Shown here piece after piece: positions 1-11,289 of a stretch of DNA of 64,000 nucleotides (within the stretch, counting starts at the first letter, position 1; each line of letters begins with the position of its first letter). The position numbers were made by a program, and so were the translations under genes. The DNA is taken from the NCBI GenBank assembly GCA_030435675.1, contig JAUCMV010000006.1:124001-188000 (forward strand), given 5' to 3'. The notes beneath the pieces were generated by a model. That model had not been told where the DNA came from, did not search any database, and saw only the letters and a list, made by a program, of their open reading frames with translations. The stretch comes from Steinernema hermaphroditum (Eukaryota > Nematoda > Chromadorea > Rhabditida > Steinernematidae).

Positions 1-107
1 GTTGTTGATGCGAGTTATAAAGCTTAATTCTGAGTATAATAGGATCACTTTCTCCTTTCTAAGGACGTCTGCTTGAGGATGAAAGATCAATAAGGTCGAA
101 ATATTAC

Positions 108-677
108 CTTTGAATTCCTGTCGAAGACCTCAACGTATCCTTCGAGCATCTGGAAGTGGAACGTCGGGGTCAGCATCTTCCTTCGGGATTTCCATTTCGC
201 TCCCGTGCTAAGAACAGGCTAGCTACGGGCGAAAACAGACACACTCTTACCTAATGAGCAATCCAGTGCCAAGCCAAGGCAAAAAATAGTCGTAATCCCT
301 TCCCTTAGTGATTTCAGTGTTGCTGTCGACGATCGGTTTCACTGCTTCGCCATTCAACGGGAAGACATAGAGTTCTCCGCCAATCCACAGCTTCATGACC
401 CGATGACCTTGAGCGGCATATTCGTTCGCCCATCGCACAAGTTTTTCGGCCCACTCTACACAATCAGTTAATTAGAAATCGATATTTCGAGAATGACTTT
501 ACCGAAAGATGTCTTCGGCACTTCCAAAGCATTGCCAAGAATTACAACTCCCTCGGGGCCGGCAATCGCTTCCGACAGAAGGATCCTGTGCTTTCGGTCG
601 GCCAGGAATTGTCTTAGCGCTTTGAAGTAATAGATCAGAAGAGCAAGGACGAGCGCAGCGAACGGCCAAAACAACAT
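108..677 (-). CDS. Cytochrome P450, CYP4-like, N-terminal part
   Basis: Exons 503-677, 251-455 and 108-207; the gene continues beyond the left edge of the window. The ATG at 677 opens a hydrophobic membrane anchor (residues about 1-20, MLFWPFAALVLALLIYYF), followed by the Pro/Gly hinge-like stretch AGPEGVVILGNALEV. Exon 2 holds VFPLNGEAVKPI and ITKGRDYDYFLPWLGTGLL, the typical N-terminal block of CYP4 enzymes. Exon 3 holds KWKSRRKMLTPTFHFQMLEG, the CYP4 helix-C motif. Family knowledge: ER-bound monooxygenase, often a fatty-acid omega-hydroxylase. The heme-binding cysteine and the I-helix are outside the window, so catalytic competence cannot be judged. Phases agree at both junctions. Confidence 0.9.
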
Positions 678-1565
678 GTCGATGATTGCCACGTGCACTC
701 ACCGCAACAAGACTCTTATTATAGTCGTCGGGAGGGGCGGAAGACTAGAGTGTAGGTGAGAGAAAACTGGATTTGTGTTGGTCACCAACATACTTGGACA
801 CGATCGAAACACGGAACTGTGGATGCGGTCACGGAGGGGACATACATTTAACTGTAATCAATTTAGTGCAAACATGGAGACACAAGCAACAACTTTAAGA
901 TCTGTGTTCGAGCGATGTTTTCTATGTGTCACGGTGACTTGGCGAAATTTCGGAATTCGAGTGAGTTCACTCAGCCGGCTCGGCTCGGACTGGAAGCAAG
1001 TTTCGCGTTTGGAGGACCAAACGAAGCGCAAGCGAAATGCACAGACGACATTCGTGATGAAGGACAAATGAAAAGAAAAGGAGATCTACCGTATCCTCGG
1101 GCATATCTGTCCAGGACTCAAATGTCCGAAACTCAAATGACTCAACAACCGCAGTGGCAGGAAGATGTAGCCGATTGGAGTGATCTTCTCCGATGTGCCG
1201 GTGTGCACCTTCAATGTTTGAACCCACTTTGAACGGTGACGGAGCAGTGATATGAGGGAATTTTATTTTTATCAATCAATTTCCTTTCGGTTACATTCCC
1301 GCTCCAAAATTGTGAACCTGTGCGTTGTGAACCTGCGGCTTTGCCGCGCCTTATTCATTTTTTTTCATGGCTAGCATTCGATTTAGTGAATTTAGCTCAC
1401 ATTCGTTTCGTTTCTCCTTTTTCGAACGGACAGATTATTGTTTTTCGTGCCAATGCTTTCTCCGTTATCTTTTTTTTCGCGTGTTTATCCGAGTGTGTCG
1501 TCGTTTTTTACTCGTTTCGCTTGGGAGTTACAGCATGTACAGAAACACAATTTCTCATTTCAGAG
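678..1565. other. Intergenic, P450 to the next gene
   Basis: This holds the upstream regions of two divergent genes. Open frames here look like chance. At 1109-1143 there is a solo copy of the MITE-end motif (GGACTCAAATGTCC then GACTCAACAAC) seen complete at 8178-8454 and 24021-24240; no matching left end was seen. Confidence 0.5.
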
Positions 1566-2855
1566 ATGGATCCGGTTGCATGTCGCTATCCCTACGAACC
1601 AGGTCATACACTTCGCTACGGCGTGCTTGTTAAGCAGGCTGGCGGAGTATGTTCGTTGTTCTCCATTCATGTACTTAATTGTGTGCCTTGCAGCTTACCC
1701 GATACATTCCCATTGGGATGCCAACACCTGGGGACTATACGGAGGAGCACGTCGACAAGTTCTTCCCCATCTTTTGCGCACGATACAGTATCAACCCTGT
1801 GTATTCAGAAAGCCGAAACATCATGAACGAGTAACTTCTTTCGTGGATGATTTTTCATGAACAATGCCTATAGTGATTTCAAGGTTCTGGTGGATGTGCG
1901 TTTCAGCAACATCATCGACCCACGGAGAGGATTGCTACGGTTTCGCTACAAAGAAAGCGGTGTGGGGCGCACTAGTGAAGAAGCCCGGAGACGAGCCTGC
2001 CTTCACATTATTCACCGCATGGTTTCGGACGGTCACATTGAGGATTTAGCAATCGAGTGCTTCGTTATTCAAGATGACGAAGACAGAAAACGCTGGGAAC
2101 CCTGTGATACTGTAGTTATAGATTTGTTGCTCTTTTACATTGAGGTTTTCAGGCGTGTGAAGAATATTATCGGCAAGAGTTGAAGGATACCTGCTGGTAC
2201 AAAGACCCATCGGAAGTAGAGGAGCTTGGTGTCATCGAAGATGAGCCTATAAAAGTGAGGATTGGTGAAGACGACACTCCCAATCTCGAGACCGGGAAGT
2301 TCAAATATCTCTTCAATCCGCCACCCATCGTTCAATATGAATTTCCGTTTGATGTCAAGAAGTTTGACTCGTTGGGATTCCTTAGCAGCACCATGCATGT
2401 GGACAACTTATGCGTTCACAGAATGGGTTTTTACGAATGTCTTCTCGTAAGTCGGATTCTAACCATCATAAGTACTATCGTTGATTTGTTCAGTGCAAGC
2501 CGGAATTTAACTTCTTCCTAAAAGTGTTCAAGAAAGTCCTCTACTCCGAGAATCCGTTTGAATCTGGGATTGTGCTACATATGGTACGATCTCTTTGTCA
2601 AGCATTGCTGTATTCAAATCTTTTAGGATTCGGTGCTGCACGATGAGATCGAATATGTTATGAATCCAGGGCGTTATTGTCAAATTATTAACATGCGTCC
2701 AATTAACGATGGAGGTTAGTTTGGCTTCCACATGGCTTTTTAGAACAATTCGCTTTTTAGAAATCAAGTGCACTTTCCGCACAGACTTGCATAGAACGTT
2801 GAGGGATTATCACGTAGAAAATTCTTTGCCGTTGTCATTCCTTTTCCGTCGGTAA
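1566..2855 (+). CDS. Unrecognised 340-aa protein, seven exons
   Basis: Exons 1566-1646, 1694-1830, 1874-2111, 2153-2446, 2494-2583, 2627-2714 and 2761-2855 join in frame to 340 codons. All introns are short, with nematode-like donors and acceptors. The ATG follows TTTCAGAG directly, which suggests a trans-spliced leader site. No signal peptide or membrane segment is visible. The protein is acidic in the middle (ELGVIEDEPIKVRIGEDD) and ends in SLPLSFLFRR. I do not recognise a domain. The stop is only 82 bp from the stop of the convergent phosphatase gene, so the 3' UTRs may overlap. The gene structure is well supported; the function is unknown. Confidence 0.75.
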
Positions 2856-2937
2856 TTTGATATTTCGTCGATTGTGTTTCCGTCGCTTGTTGTTAATGAT
2901 TTATTTGACTACACTTTGTACAGATAGTTGGGTCATT

Positions 2938-4214
2938 CTATCTTTCTCTTGATCTCTTCGATGGTACCTTAGCCACTCCTTCTTTGACCGTGGAAGCGCT
3001 TGCGCTTGAGGCGGTGGAGCTGACATAGCCGGAGTCGTTATTATCTCGGTCGTACAGAACTTCGAAGAACTTGCCGCCTTGTATTTCGTCGTAGGTGGGG
3101 TTTATGATTCGAAAGCGCGTTCTCAGTCTCTTGTCCACTTCCATGACCGCTCCTAGAATTATTATTGTTGGTTTGTGTGTGGTATCGGAAATTACCTCTA
3201 TTCGGTTTATCCGGATAATAACGCGGTGCCGAAAACACAGTAACAAGTTTGCGCTTGCAGAAGAAGCCGTAGCCATTCATCATCATCTGAAGTAACGAAT
3301 GTGATGGTGAGCTTACCCAGGGACTGAATAACCTGATGTGCTCGGACGACCAGCTGCAGTTGTAGCTTCTCTAGCACTTGAAGTATGGCATCTTCACCAA
3401 AATATACGCTGACGCCCCGAACGTGGTTGTGCTTGAACCCTGCGAAATCGGTCATAGGATCGGCCCAGAGGAGGTCGCATGCCAACTCCACCTGATTGGG
3501 CTCATCGAGCGGACGTTTGATCGCGCGGATGTCGTCGAGAGACTGTAGCTTAGGCGAGATACCGCCGTGCATGCACAGGATCCTTTTGGAGACGACAGCG
3601 GCGAGCGGCAGCACGGCGAAGAGGTCGTTGAAAGCACGCCACACCTCGAAAGCTTCTTCGGCGTTCCCGATCTTCCTGTTGATCTCGTCGAAAAAGCCGT
3701 AAACACGATTGATCGCCTGCGTTTCGTGGTTTCCTCGCAGCATGTTGTAGCGCTTCGGACGGATCATTTTCAGCACACAAAGCAAGGTGATGCAGTCCAA
3801 CGAGTCCGGTCCACGATCGATGTAGTCGCCGAGAAAGAGGAACTTCGTCAAATTCGGCTCATGCGATGCGTTTCTCTCCGTGTCGAACATCGCCATGATA
3901 CGGTGCAAGTCCAGATACTGAAAGAAAAAGTTCTCATCCACATTCACACTGTCCATTTACCTGCCCATGTATATCGCCGACGATGACACACGGCGCCTTG
4001 ACTTCCAGGAGACTCGGCTCTTGTGACACGATATCGCGAACGTCCGATGCGAGCTGCACTAACTCCTTGTAGTCGAATTGGATCTGAAGAGGGTATAAAA
4101 TCTCTGAAAACACCGAAAAGACCACACCTTTGGACTGCTAGGGAGGCGCGGCCGCTTGACCAAATCAGTAAGGAGCTTCTTGTACTTGAAGTCGAAAGGC
4201 ACCGTGTGCTCCAT
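2938..4214 (-). CDS. PP1-like Ser/Thr protein phosphatase
   Basis: Exons 4128-4214, 3961-4083, 3333-3917, 3196-3286 and 2938-3152 give 366 aa. Metal- and phosphate-binding motifs of the PPP family are intact and in order: GDIHGQ, GDYIDRG, LRGNHE, HGGISP, RAHQ and a SAPRYY motif that replaces the usual SAPNYC. The length suits PP1. Sequence around the motifs is diverged (for example FDTERNASHEPNLTKFLFL), like the fast-evolving sperm PP1 paralogues of nematodes; a sperm role is inference only. The C-terminal tail is Ser-rich and ends KRSRER. The exon 3 donor is the weak CAG|GTTATT. A stronger CTGG|GTAAGC lies 13 bp downstream but would destroy the GYGFF-SAP block. The start could also lie upstream of 4214. 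Confidence 0.88.
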
Positions 4215-5054
4215 CGCTGCGCGAGGTTCTCCGAGCCTCCGCAAATGACAAACGACCAACCGACCGCTTTCGAATGTACAAACAGCAATATATGAAGGAT
4301 AGCAGACAGTGCGTCGTCTCGTCGCTTTTTGCACTTTAAGCGTCTACTTTCCTTTTGCAAATGCATCTGTCACTTCCGATTTTGCATTATAAATGAATTG
4401 GTTGGTGGACTGTAAACGAGACTATCTGTCTAGGACTTCGCTTGGAATTCTCATTTACGATTCCACCGTACACAGAGCTTTGGTAAAGTTTGGGCCTCGG
4501 ATTAGGTTCCGGGATTTCTCCGGATGGTATCCACTGCCGCTTCGTCCGCAAGTTCACTGTAGGCACACGTTTTCATCCACAATAAAGGGACGTTTTCATT
4601 GGCCGTTGAAAGCCCACACATCCCGGAAGTTAAGTGCAGAAAAACAAAGATTATTAAAAAGATAAAAGATACAAAGAAAAAGTCGAACGACATGGAGGAG
4701 ACTCGAACCTAGATTTCAAGCCTAGCACTAGCCACATCAGTTATACGTGCACTTATAGAGTTTCGATTAAATACTTTGGTAGAAACACTCAGCTATCGCA
4801 ATTAAAATAATGAATGGATGCCTCGTGTCCTGGAGTCTGAGTCAGTGTGTACATTCCAAATCCGCGTATCGCGGCAACGACAGCTTATCACCACAACAAA
4901 TCCGACGATTAATGCATTTCCTTCATTTCGATGTGTGTTAAGGCAGCATCTCCGTTTGGATTTCTTCCTTAGCGTTCGCAATACTAAATCGATATCGCGC
5001 TCTCGGACGCGCCAGCCGGGCCACACACATATTCGTCCGTTCACAGCGGTGCAG
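4215..5054. other. Intergenic between phosphatase and F-box gene
   Basis: Shared upstream region of two divergent genes. No gene seen apart from the tRNA-like relic at 4690-4750. Confidence 0.4.
4690..4750 (-). repeat. tRNA-like relic or tRNA-derived repeat
   Basis: The minus strand reads GTGGCTAGTGCTAGG (A-box-like), then an anticodon-arm-like CTTGAAATC, then GGTTCGAGTC (B-box-like). The acceptor stem does not close, so it is not called as a working tRNA. Confidence 0.35.
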
Positions 5055-7323
5055 ATGGTCGCCTTGCTGAATATTCCGCTTCCTTACACCATTGTTGAAG
5101 ATGTCCTCTCCTATATTTCCGCTACGGAGCTATTGTTGTGTCGGCTGGTGTGTCGACAGTGGAAGGATTACTTCGACCTTGCGCGTCCTATGGTCAACGT
5201 GAAGGATGTGAAAATAACGCAGGACTGTGTGGATGAATTAACGCTGTGGACGTGGAACAACGGGTCAGCACGCTCCTGTAAAAGCGTTCTCACTCGCTGT
5301 AGTTTAGTGGACTGCCTCGTCCGAAATGGCTTCAGTGCTTCAGATCGCAAGCTACTGAACCAGGAATGCCGATTTATAAAGGCCATGTAGGTTAATGTTT
5401 CTCATTATGCTTCGCACTATTCCGACGATAAAGCGAGAATTTCATGAAAAAGGCGGAAGAGAAAAGACTAATGATTACATATCTAAAATTTAAGAACAGA
5501 AACAGTTTACAAAAGGACTTGGAACCGGCGACCTTTTCAATTCATAACTGCACCACTATTACGCAGAGTGCTTCCTTTCATTGCTTCATGAGATACTCTT
5601 TGTTTTAGAAAAATCCCGTTCTTCTGGATCTAAAATCATTGGAAGACGCCAGCGACATGATATCCCTCAATCGTTTCCACTTCAAAGGCGTCAAGTTCAC
5701 TTCTGAGTCTATCAAAAAGATCTCTCAATGTACTAGAAAGCTCTCCTTGGAAGAAGTTATATTCTCGAACTGTCATTTTGATGAGGTATCACGCGCGATT
5801 AGTACAGCAGTACACGTACAATTTTTGAGGTCACATCTACAGATGCAGAACAACTACTTTCCTCATTTGGAACATGCCTCAAATCGTTTGACATCCGGTT
5901 TGGTCGAGGACTTGAAAACATCAAGGAGATAATTGAAGTCGTCCCAAATTATTACCCGAATCTTAATTTCATGGCGATGAAGCCAGCGATACAATTGGAT
6001 GAGCACCATCTGTGAGTTTCTCTCTTTTCATGACTCCATTCTTTGAACGAAATAATGTCGATTCTGAGAAGAGATGGCGAGTTAATTTCTGGGCAGGACA
6101 CATACCTTTTGGATCGTTATTGTATAGCTTTTGTTTACACTTGCATAAGAGCAGAGTTTTCCGGGTACCCAAAACCGGAGAACAGAAACCGACACCCAAA
6201 CCCGACCCGAAAAAACCCGAAAATTCGAACCCGACAACTCTTCATAACTCGGTGCACCTATTTCGCAAAACGTAGAATGCGAACTGCTTACGTAGATTGC
6301 ATTTTTAAAGTAAAAGACGATTGGAAAAGAAGTGATATAGTACGAACAAGAAACATCATTATATGGGACACGGTGTGACTTGGGTACATTCTTCTCAAAA
6401 GGACGAAACTCTTAGTATTCCAAGCCAGTGACATCAGTTGAGATTACAGGGTTACTTACTTCTACACCGATGTGACCCCTTTCCTGTCACTTTCAACGCG
6501 GCTTCAAAGACTGCAATTGAGCGGCCTCAGTGTGGCATTTTCGGATGTCGTCAACATGTGCGAGGTAAGTCCTAACATTAAGATCCATAGCTCCCTCTTG
6601 CTTAGAATTGGCGAACAAGCCTCTCGCCGTCCGTCATTTCGATGTCGCCCTATCTTCTCAATACCTCTTCCTTGAACGACAGTCACATCGTCTTATCAAG
6701 CAACTTTACGATTCGCACCAGAACTGCCGACTCTTTGGTCTTCGAAATAGCTCACGGCACTCGTGACGCAGTATTCTTGCGCGGTAAAGTGGAAATTTTT
6801 GCCGACCCAACTACTCCGAAGTATAAGTGTGCCCTGAATACACAAGTGAAGCTCAGAAACATCAAACCACATCCTCTAGAAGTGAGGTATACTTTGAATG
6901 GGCGATCGGTGGACACAAGCCTGTATTACTCGTACAAGGAGAACGGGAGAATCCACAAGTGTACGAACGAGTTGTCGGTTAAAGTGCCCGAGAAATTTTG
7001 GGTTACGGTATTGCCTGCCTATAGTTTGTTGCTTCCCCTATGAACAGCCATTTCAGGTGTGTCCTAGCAAAGAGACTGTATTTGCTGTTGTGTGCTCTTC
7101 CTTGTACACAGAATCAGTTTGTGAAGAACCGGAGTTCGTGCTGCAAGCGGGCAAAGCAAAAAGTCTTAAGTTCGATCTGTCGAAGTCCCCGAGCAAGAGG
7201 GTGTGCCTGTACGGATGGGTGCTGACGGATGACATACGTGAAATTTCACCAAATGTACTCATGCGAAGTTGTCCGGAGTTCATTCAATTATGTAGTACAT
7301 ACCTTAGATTCAGTCCTCAATGA
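5055..7323 (+). CDS. F-box protein with leucine-rich exons
   Basis: Exon 1 (5055 to about 5386) encodes a clear F-box at the N-terminus: LPYTIVEDVLSYISATELLL followed by CRLVCRQWKDYF. Later exons 5609-5785, 5830-6011, 6450-6564, 6606-7007 and 7057-7323 join in frame to one another. They carry Leu-rich segments such as STRLQRLQLSGL and end in PEFIQLCSTYLRFSPQ. Family knowledge: the F-box binds Skp1 of an SCF ubiquitin ligase and the C-terminal part recruits the substrate. Problem: the only good donor after exon 1 (AT|GTAGGT) is in phase 2 while exon 2 needs phase 0. A sequence error, a frameshift or a missed exon is possible. The intron holds a tRNA-like relic. Confidence 0.65.
5515..5575 (-). 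repeat. tRNA-like relic inside F-box gene intron
   Basis: The minus strand reads TAATAGTGGTGCAG, then GGTCGCCGGTTCCAAGTCC, which resemble A and B boxes of a Pol III gene. No full cloverleaf closes. Its form is close to the relic at 4690-4750. Confidence 0.3.
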
Positions 7324-7729
7324 AACATATGCGTGTAACATGAATAAATCGACCGATTATTTCACTCTGCACATTCGATTAACATGCTTTCGATTAATTT
7401 CTACATAGGGAATTCCCCGAACTGGGGGAAGCCCTATCGTGTGTTCTCGTTATTACCAATCCATGCAGATATTTCGTCGGTTGCATACATGCGTGGTCAA
7501 TGACCCGTTTTCGCGGTCGACCGTTTGCCTTCTGCACACAGCGCCAGAGATCGCAACACACACCGCTCGATCACAATTGGTCACAGCGCCGTACAAAACA
7601 CTCCATCGCCCCCATGTGAGCACGTTTTGAGAACGAAGCATAGCAACACGTTGTATATAATGTCAGCACACTTTCTTATATTTACATTGAACGGTAACGA
7701 TGATCGTACAACACATCATAATTATCTCT
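7324..7729. other. Intergenic, no gene seen
   Basis: No convincing coding exon. The AATAAA-like ATGAATAAATCG near 7340 may be the poly(A) signal of the F-box gene. Confidence 0.3.
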
Positions 7730-8590
7730 TAGCTTTTCATGGTCGCGAAAATGTGGTTTTCCATATCGACAACCCTATTATATTTTTTTACGGGTGTAGG
7801 GCTGATTCGTATTCCATCAGTTATGACCCACTCGGATAAAACATTAAAACAAAACGGGCGTGATCTTTTGACAACATCAGTGTGGAATCAGGTTATCTTT
7901 AGGAACATCGTCATTAAACAGATGTAGAGTAATATGATCGAAAATCAAGAAGATCATCTGAGACCGGAGCTATAGGTAGCCTGGGAGCTTTAGCAAATTT
8001 TTTTATGTAATTTCTCGAGATCAGATAGACTTTTGGTAAACTTTTTTTTTGGTTTTGGTAAAACAAACGATTCCGTTGATAGTGCGTGCTTGGAAAATTT
8101 GAGCATCTTTGAATGCATCTTCTTATTTGAACTGAAAGATTTCTATTGTATTCTATGGAGTTGCAAGGCTTTCGGATGGCGTTGAGACATTTGAGTCCCG
8201 GCACTTGAGTCCCGGACATTTGAGTCCCAGACATTTGAGTCCCGGACACAGAGCTCCGACGAAACGGTTGAGTTTGAGTTAACTTCTTGGGTATTTGCTT
8301 AGCAATTTGATGCGCTATGATTCACGTTGGACGTTTCTGCCGTTTACAGATGTTTCGTCAGAGCTCTGTATCTGGGACTCAAATGTCCAGGACTCAAATG
8401 TCCGGGACTCAACTGTCTGGGACTCAAGTGCCGGGACTCAAATGTCTCAACGCCTTTCGGATCACCCCGTATCTCCTTTTTTCAGTTCGATTCTCCCAGA
8501 GATAACCTGGTTTCACACTTATCTTATCAAAAGACCACGATCTTTTTATTTCAGGTGTTGTATTCAAGCAGGTCGTACCTGGAAAGGTAC
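7730..8590 (+). repeat. Dispersed foldback repeat, copy 1 (interrupted)
   Basis: This aligns end to end, on the opposite strand, with 10230-10835. Both share ATTCCATCAGTTATGACCCA, GTGATCTTTTGA, and AGATCATCTGAGACCG. Inside one copy, the segments near 7859-7920 and 8487-8540 are inverted versions of each other (GTGATCTTTTGA..AGGTTATCT against AGATAACCT..AAAAGACCAC). The copy is about 600 bp once the 277-bp MITE at 8178-8454 is removed. No transposase was seen. Confidence 0.7.
8170..8462. mobile_element. Non-autonomous MITE with 8-bp target duplication
   Basis: The element is 8178-8454 (277 bp), flanked by TTTCGGAT at 8170-8177 and 8455-8462. It begins GGCGTTGAGACA and ends TGTCTCAACGCC. The inverted ends of about 90 bp are built from a tandem unit of about 15 bp, GACTCAAATGTCCGG, four to five times each, followed inward by CAGAGCTC. 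The related repeat at 10230-10835 keeps the empty site (GCAAAGCTTTCGGATCACCCC), which proves the insertion. An 8-bp duplication fits hAT-type transposition; no coding capacity. Confidence 0.88.
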
Positions 8591-10229
8591 ATAACTTCCT
8601 TATGCAGCAGTTATAGTTATAAACTCGAACAGTTATTCAATTTCCGCGGCCTCCAACTACTATGTCAATCATTGATCAAGTCAAGCAGGACGATGCGTCA
8701 GATACAAGCTGTGTTTCAGCCTTATTACCAAAGCGCAACATGAGATATTAGCATAAGCCGAATATAATTCCAATATTGTAGAGAAATTTAACACATAGCT
8801 TAGCTATTGCTATCACATGTTATTAGGTTCGATTATGTGCTTGATTTTTCGGACAATGGTATGCAGTCGCGTCGCCAACTCCACGTGACTGGTGCCGCTA
8901 TCGGGAATTGGATCAAGTTCGGGTGGTCACGCACAAGTAGTTGTGTCGGCTAACCTGATTGTGCAAATGACTACATGATCACACAATGTCTCCTATAGAT
9001 CCCATTGGATAACGAACCTTCTCTTTGTCTCAGTCCCCCCATGCACCCAATTAGCAAACAATGTACGGTAGTGGTAGATTCTGCGCTCCTTGCGCTTGCA
9101 GTGTTTTGCACCATCTTGTGCAATGACACGAAAGTTGTGTTATGAGCCAGCTCTTATCGAACAAACACATCTACTTCCTTATTGTCTCATCGTACCGCCA
9201 CACAATGTCTTTAAAAACCGGTTCGTAACTTTTGCGTCTTTTGGTTTCTTGTCGGACACAAAGTGTTGCTCTGTGTGCTCTGATGCATGAGCACAAATCA
9301 CGCGCGCGCTTTGTGGTTCTCGCGTCGAAGGCACACTTCGACACATCTGAGGTGCGGCAGGACACAAAGGGAAACATCCGAGCGCCCATCGGTTGCACAG
9401 CGTCGAGTACTTTGGACCCTCTTTGCAAAGCTGCTCGCTCTTCACGAAGCTAATCGGCGTTCCTCATCGCGAGAACAAACACATTTTATTTTGTTTCCTT
9501 CGTGCAATGTGCGTCGCAGTGCGGACGCATGATTATCAATTGCAAAATTTGCACGGGGATTATATAATAAACTAATTAATTATGAGATCAATTTGTATGT
9601 ACCCTGAGACCAAAGAACTTTTCTCAAAATGTAATCGACAAAATGGCAAAATAAGATGGACTATTTGCGAACTAATGATGCTGACAAGGGAAGCGTCTAG
9701 CATGACCTCAGCCGATTTCGCTGAAATTCAATGCACTGATAGATCTTGGGGAGAATGGTAACCATGCAAAAAATCGGGTAGATTTCATATATCGCACAGG
9801 GTAGATTTCGAGAAAAAAAAACGAGGAAAAAGATGCTGAGTGCACCAATAGGATGACACTAGCCTTGTCTAAGCTGCGCGACAGGTTAACTTTTGCGGTG
9901 TGGAAGTTTTGGAAAATGTGTAAGAACACAAAGAAACACGTTTACAGGCTCGCTTCGCTCGCCCGCAACCTGCTTCCCTGCCACACAGGCAAATCCCGTC
10001 GAGATCCAAAAACCAAAAAAATCCCGATTTTACCGACCGCTGATCCAAATTTTGAACTTGTTTCGTTTATTTCTCGCGATCTGAGGCGAATTTTAAAAAT
10101 ATGCCACGACGACGCCGTGCAGAATTTATTCAGCTTTCGATTGATACCAAACTCGCGCGAAATAAACGAAAATATATTTTCATAAAATTTTTACGAAAAT
10201 ATAATATATCTTTGCGAGAAATTTGAGTG
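8591..10229. other. Gene-free stretch with degenerate repeats
   Basis: No supported gene. Open frames on both strands between 9090 and 9575 mirror one another and look like chance. An AT-rich stretch at 10140-10210 follows a GC-richer block at 9950-10000. Confidence 0.35.
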
Positions 10230-10835
10230 ATTAAGCCTCCTGTTTGTAATAGAACACCTGAAAGAAAATGAGCGTGATCTTTTGATAAGATCAGTGTGAA
10301 ACCAGGTTATCTCTGGGAAAATCGCACTGAAAAAAGGAGATACGGGGTGATCCGAAAGCTTTGCAACTCCATAGAATAGAATAGAAATCTTTCACTTCAA
10401 GGAAGAACATGTTGCCAAGATAACCAAATTTTCCAATCACGCACTACCAGCAAAATCGTTTGTCTTATCTGCTAAGAAATGGTGTTTCTCAATGTATTGA
10501 AGGGAGTAAAACTCCCAGGTTACCCATAGCTGCGGTCTCAGATGATCTTTTTCGTTTTTGATCATATTACTCTACCTCTGTAGGACTTTCCGATCACCCG
10601 ATATTTCCGCCTTTTCAATGACGATGTTCCTAAAGATAACCTGGTTTCACACCGATGTTATCAAAAGATCACGTCCGTTTTGCTTCAAATGTTTCATCCG
10701 AGTGGGTCATAACTGATGGAATACGAATCGTGACCACAGAGGTAAAAAACTACAATAGGGGTGTGTGATCATCGATATTATCAGTGGGAAACGACATTTT
10801 CTCGGTCATAATGAAAAGCAAAAAGACAACTATGA
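10230..10835 (-). repeat. Dispersed foldback repeat, copy 2 (uninterrupted)
   Basis: Inverted relative to the copy at 7730-8590 and lacking the MITE. The internal inverted arms are about 10265-10350 and 10590-10680, including AGGTTATCT against AGATAACCTGGTTTCACAC. The outer ends contain CTTTCAGGTGTTCTATTA on the minus strand. Confidence 0.7.
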
Positions 10836-10938
10836 GCCAACTATGATGTAAATACGTGTAAATTAATTTATTCTTACAAACTATGTACAAAAATTAGCTG
10901 AGCACCGTAAATGAAAGAGTCAACGAAATAACAGGAAA

Positions 10939-11205
10939 TCATTCGATGACAGAGGAAATAAGTTTTTCTTGTTTTTCCCTCAGATTTTTCCCCAACAATT
11001 CGGCCTCCTTCTGATAGGTCTGGGTGAGGACGTCTCTGGTTTGTTCCATGTGACTGTAGAAGTCTTTCGTGAGGACCGAGGATTCAATGATAGAAGCGAT
11101 GGCTGGACAGTAGTTATCGCGGGTTATGATCGCTTTGGAGAGGCTGAAATGGGGATCGATAAGAGTGATGATGTCACCGATTTGTACTCGTTTTACACCC
11201 GCACA
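10939..11205 (-). CDS. Unrecognised C-terminal coding exon, 88 aa
   Basis: A clean open exon ends at TGA (10939-10941). It encodes an amphipathic stretch, VQIGDIITLIDPHFSLSKA, and a charged helix ending EKQEKLISSVIE. The frame stays open upstream for 26 more codons to an ATG at 11286, apart from one TAG at 11206-11208. That TAG may be a 3' splice site or a nonsense mutation. No family recognised. Confidence 0.45.
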   Translation of the reverse strand, partial: CAGVKRVQIGDIITLIDPHFSLSKAIITRDNYCPAIASIIESSVLTKDFYSHMEQTRDVLTQTYQKEAELLGKNLREKQEKLISSVIE

Positions 11206-11289
11206 CTACGCATAAGAGTGCAGTGATTTGTACTTTTGTTTGCTTTGAAGAGCTGACAAGTTTTGTTTGAAAATAGTGAAGGACATTAT

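Noticed and set aside
1320..1860. Overlapping long plus-strand frames upstream of the 1566 start
   Set aside because: They read across intron 1 of the 340-aa gene; the spliced model explains the region.
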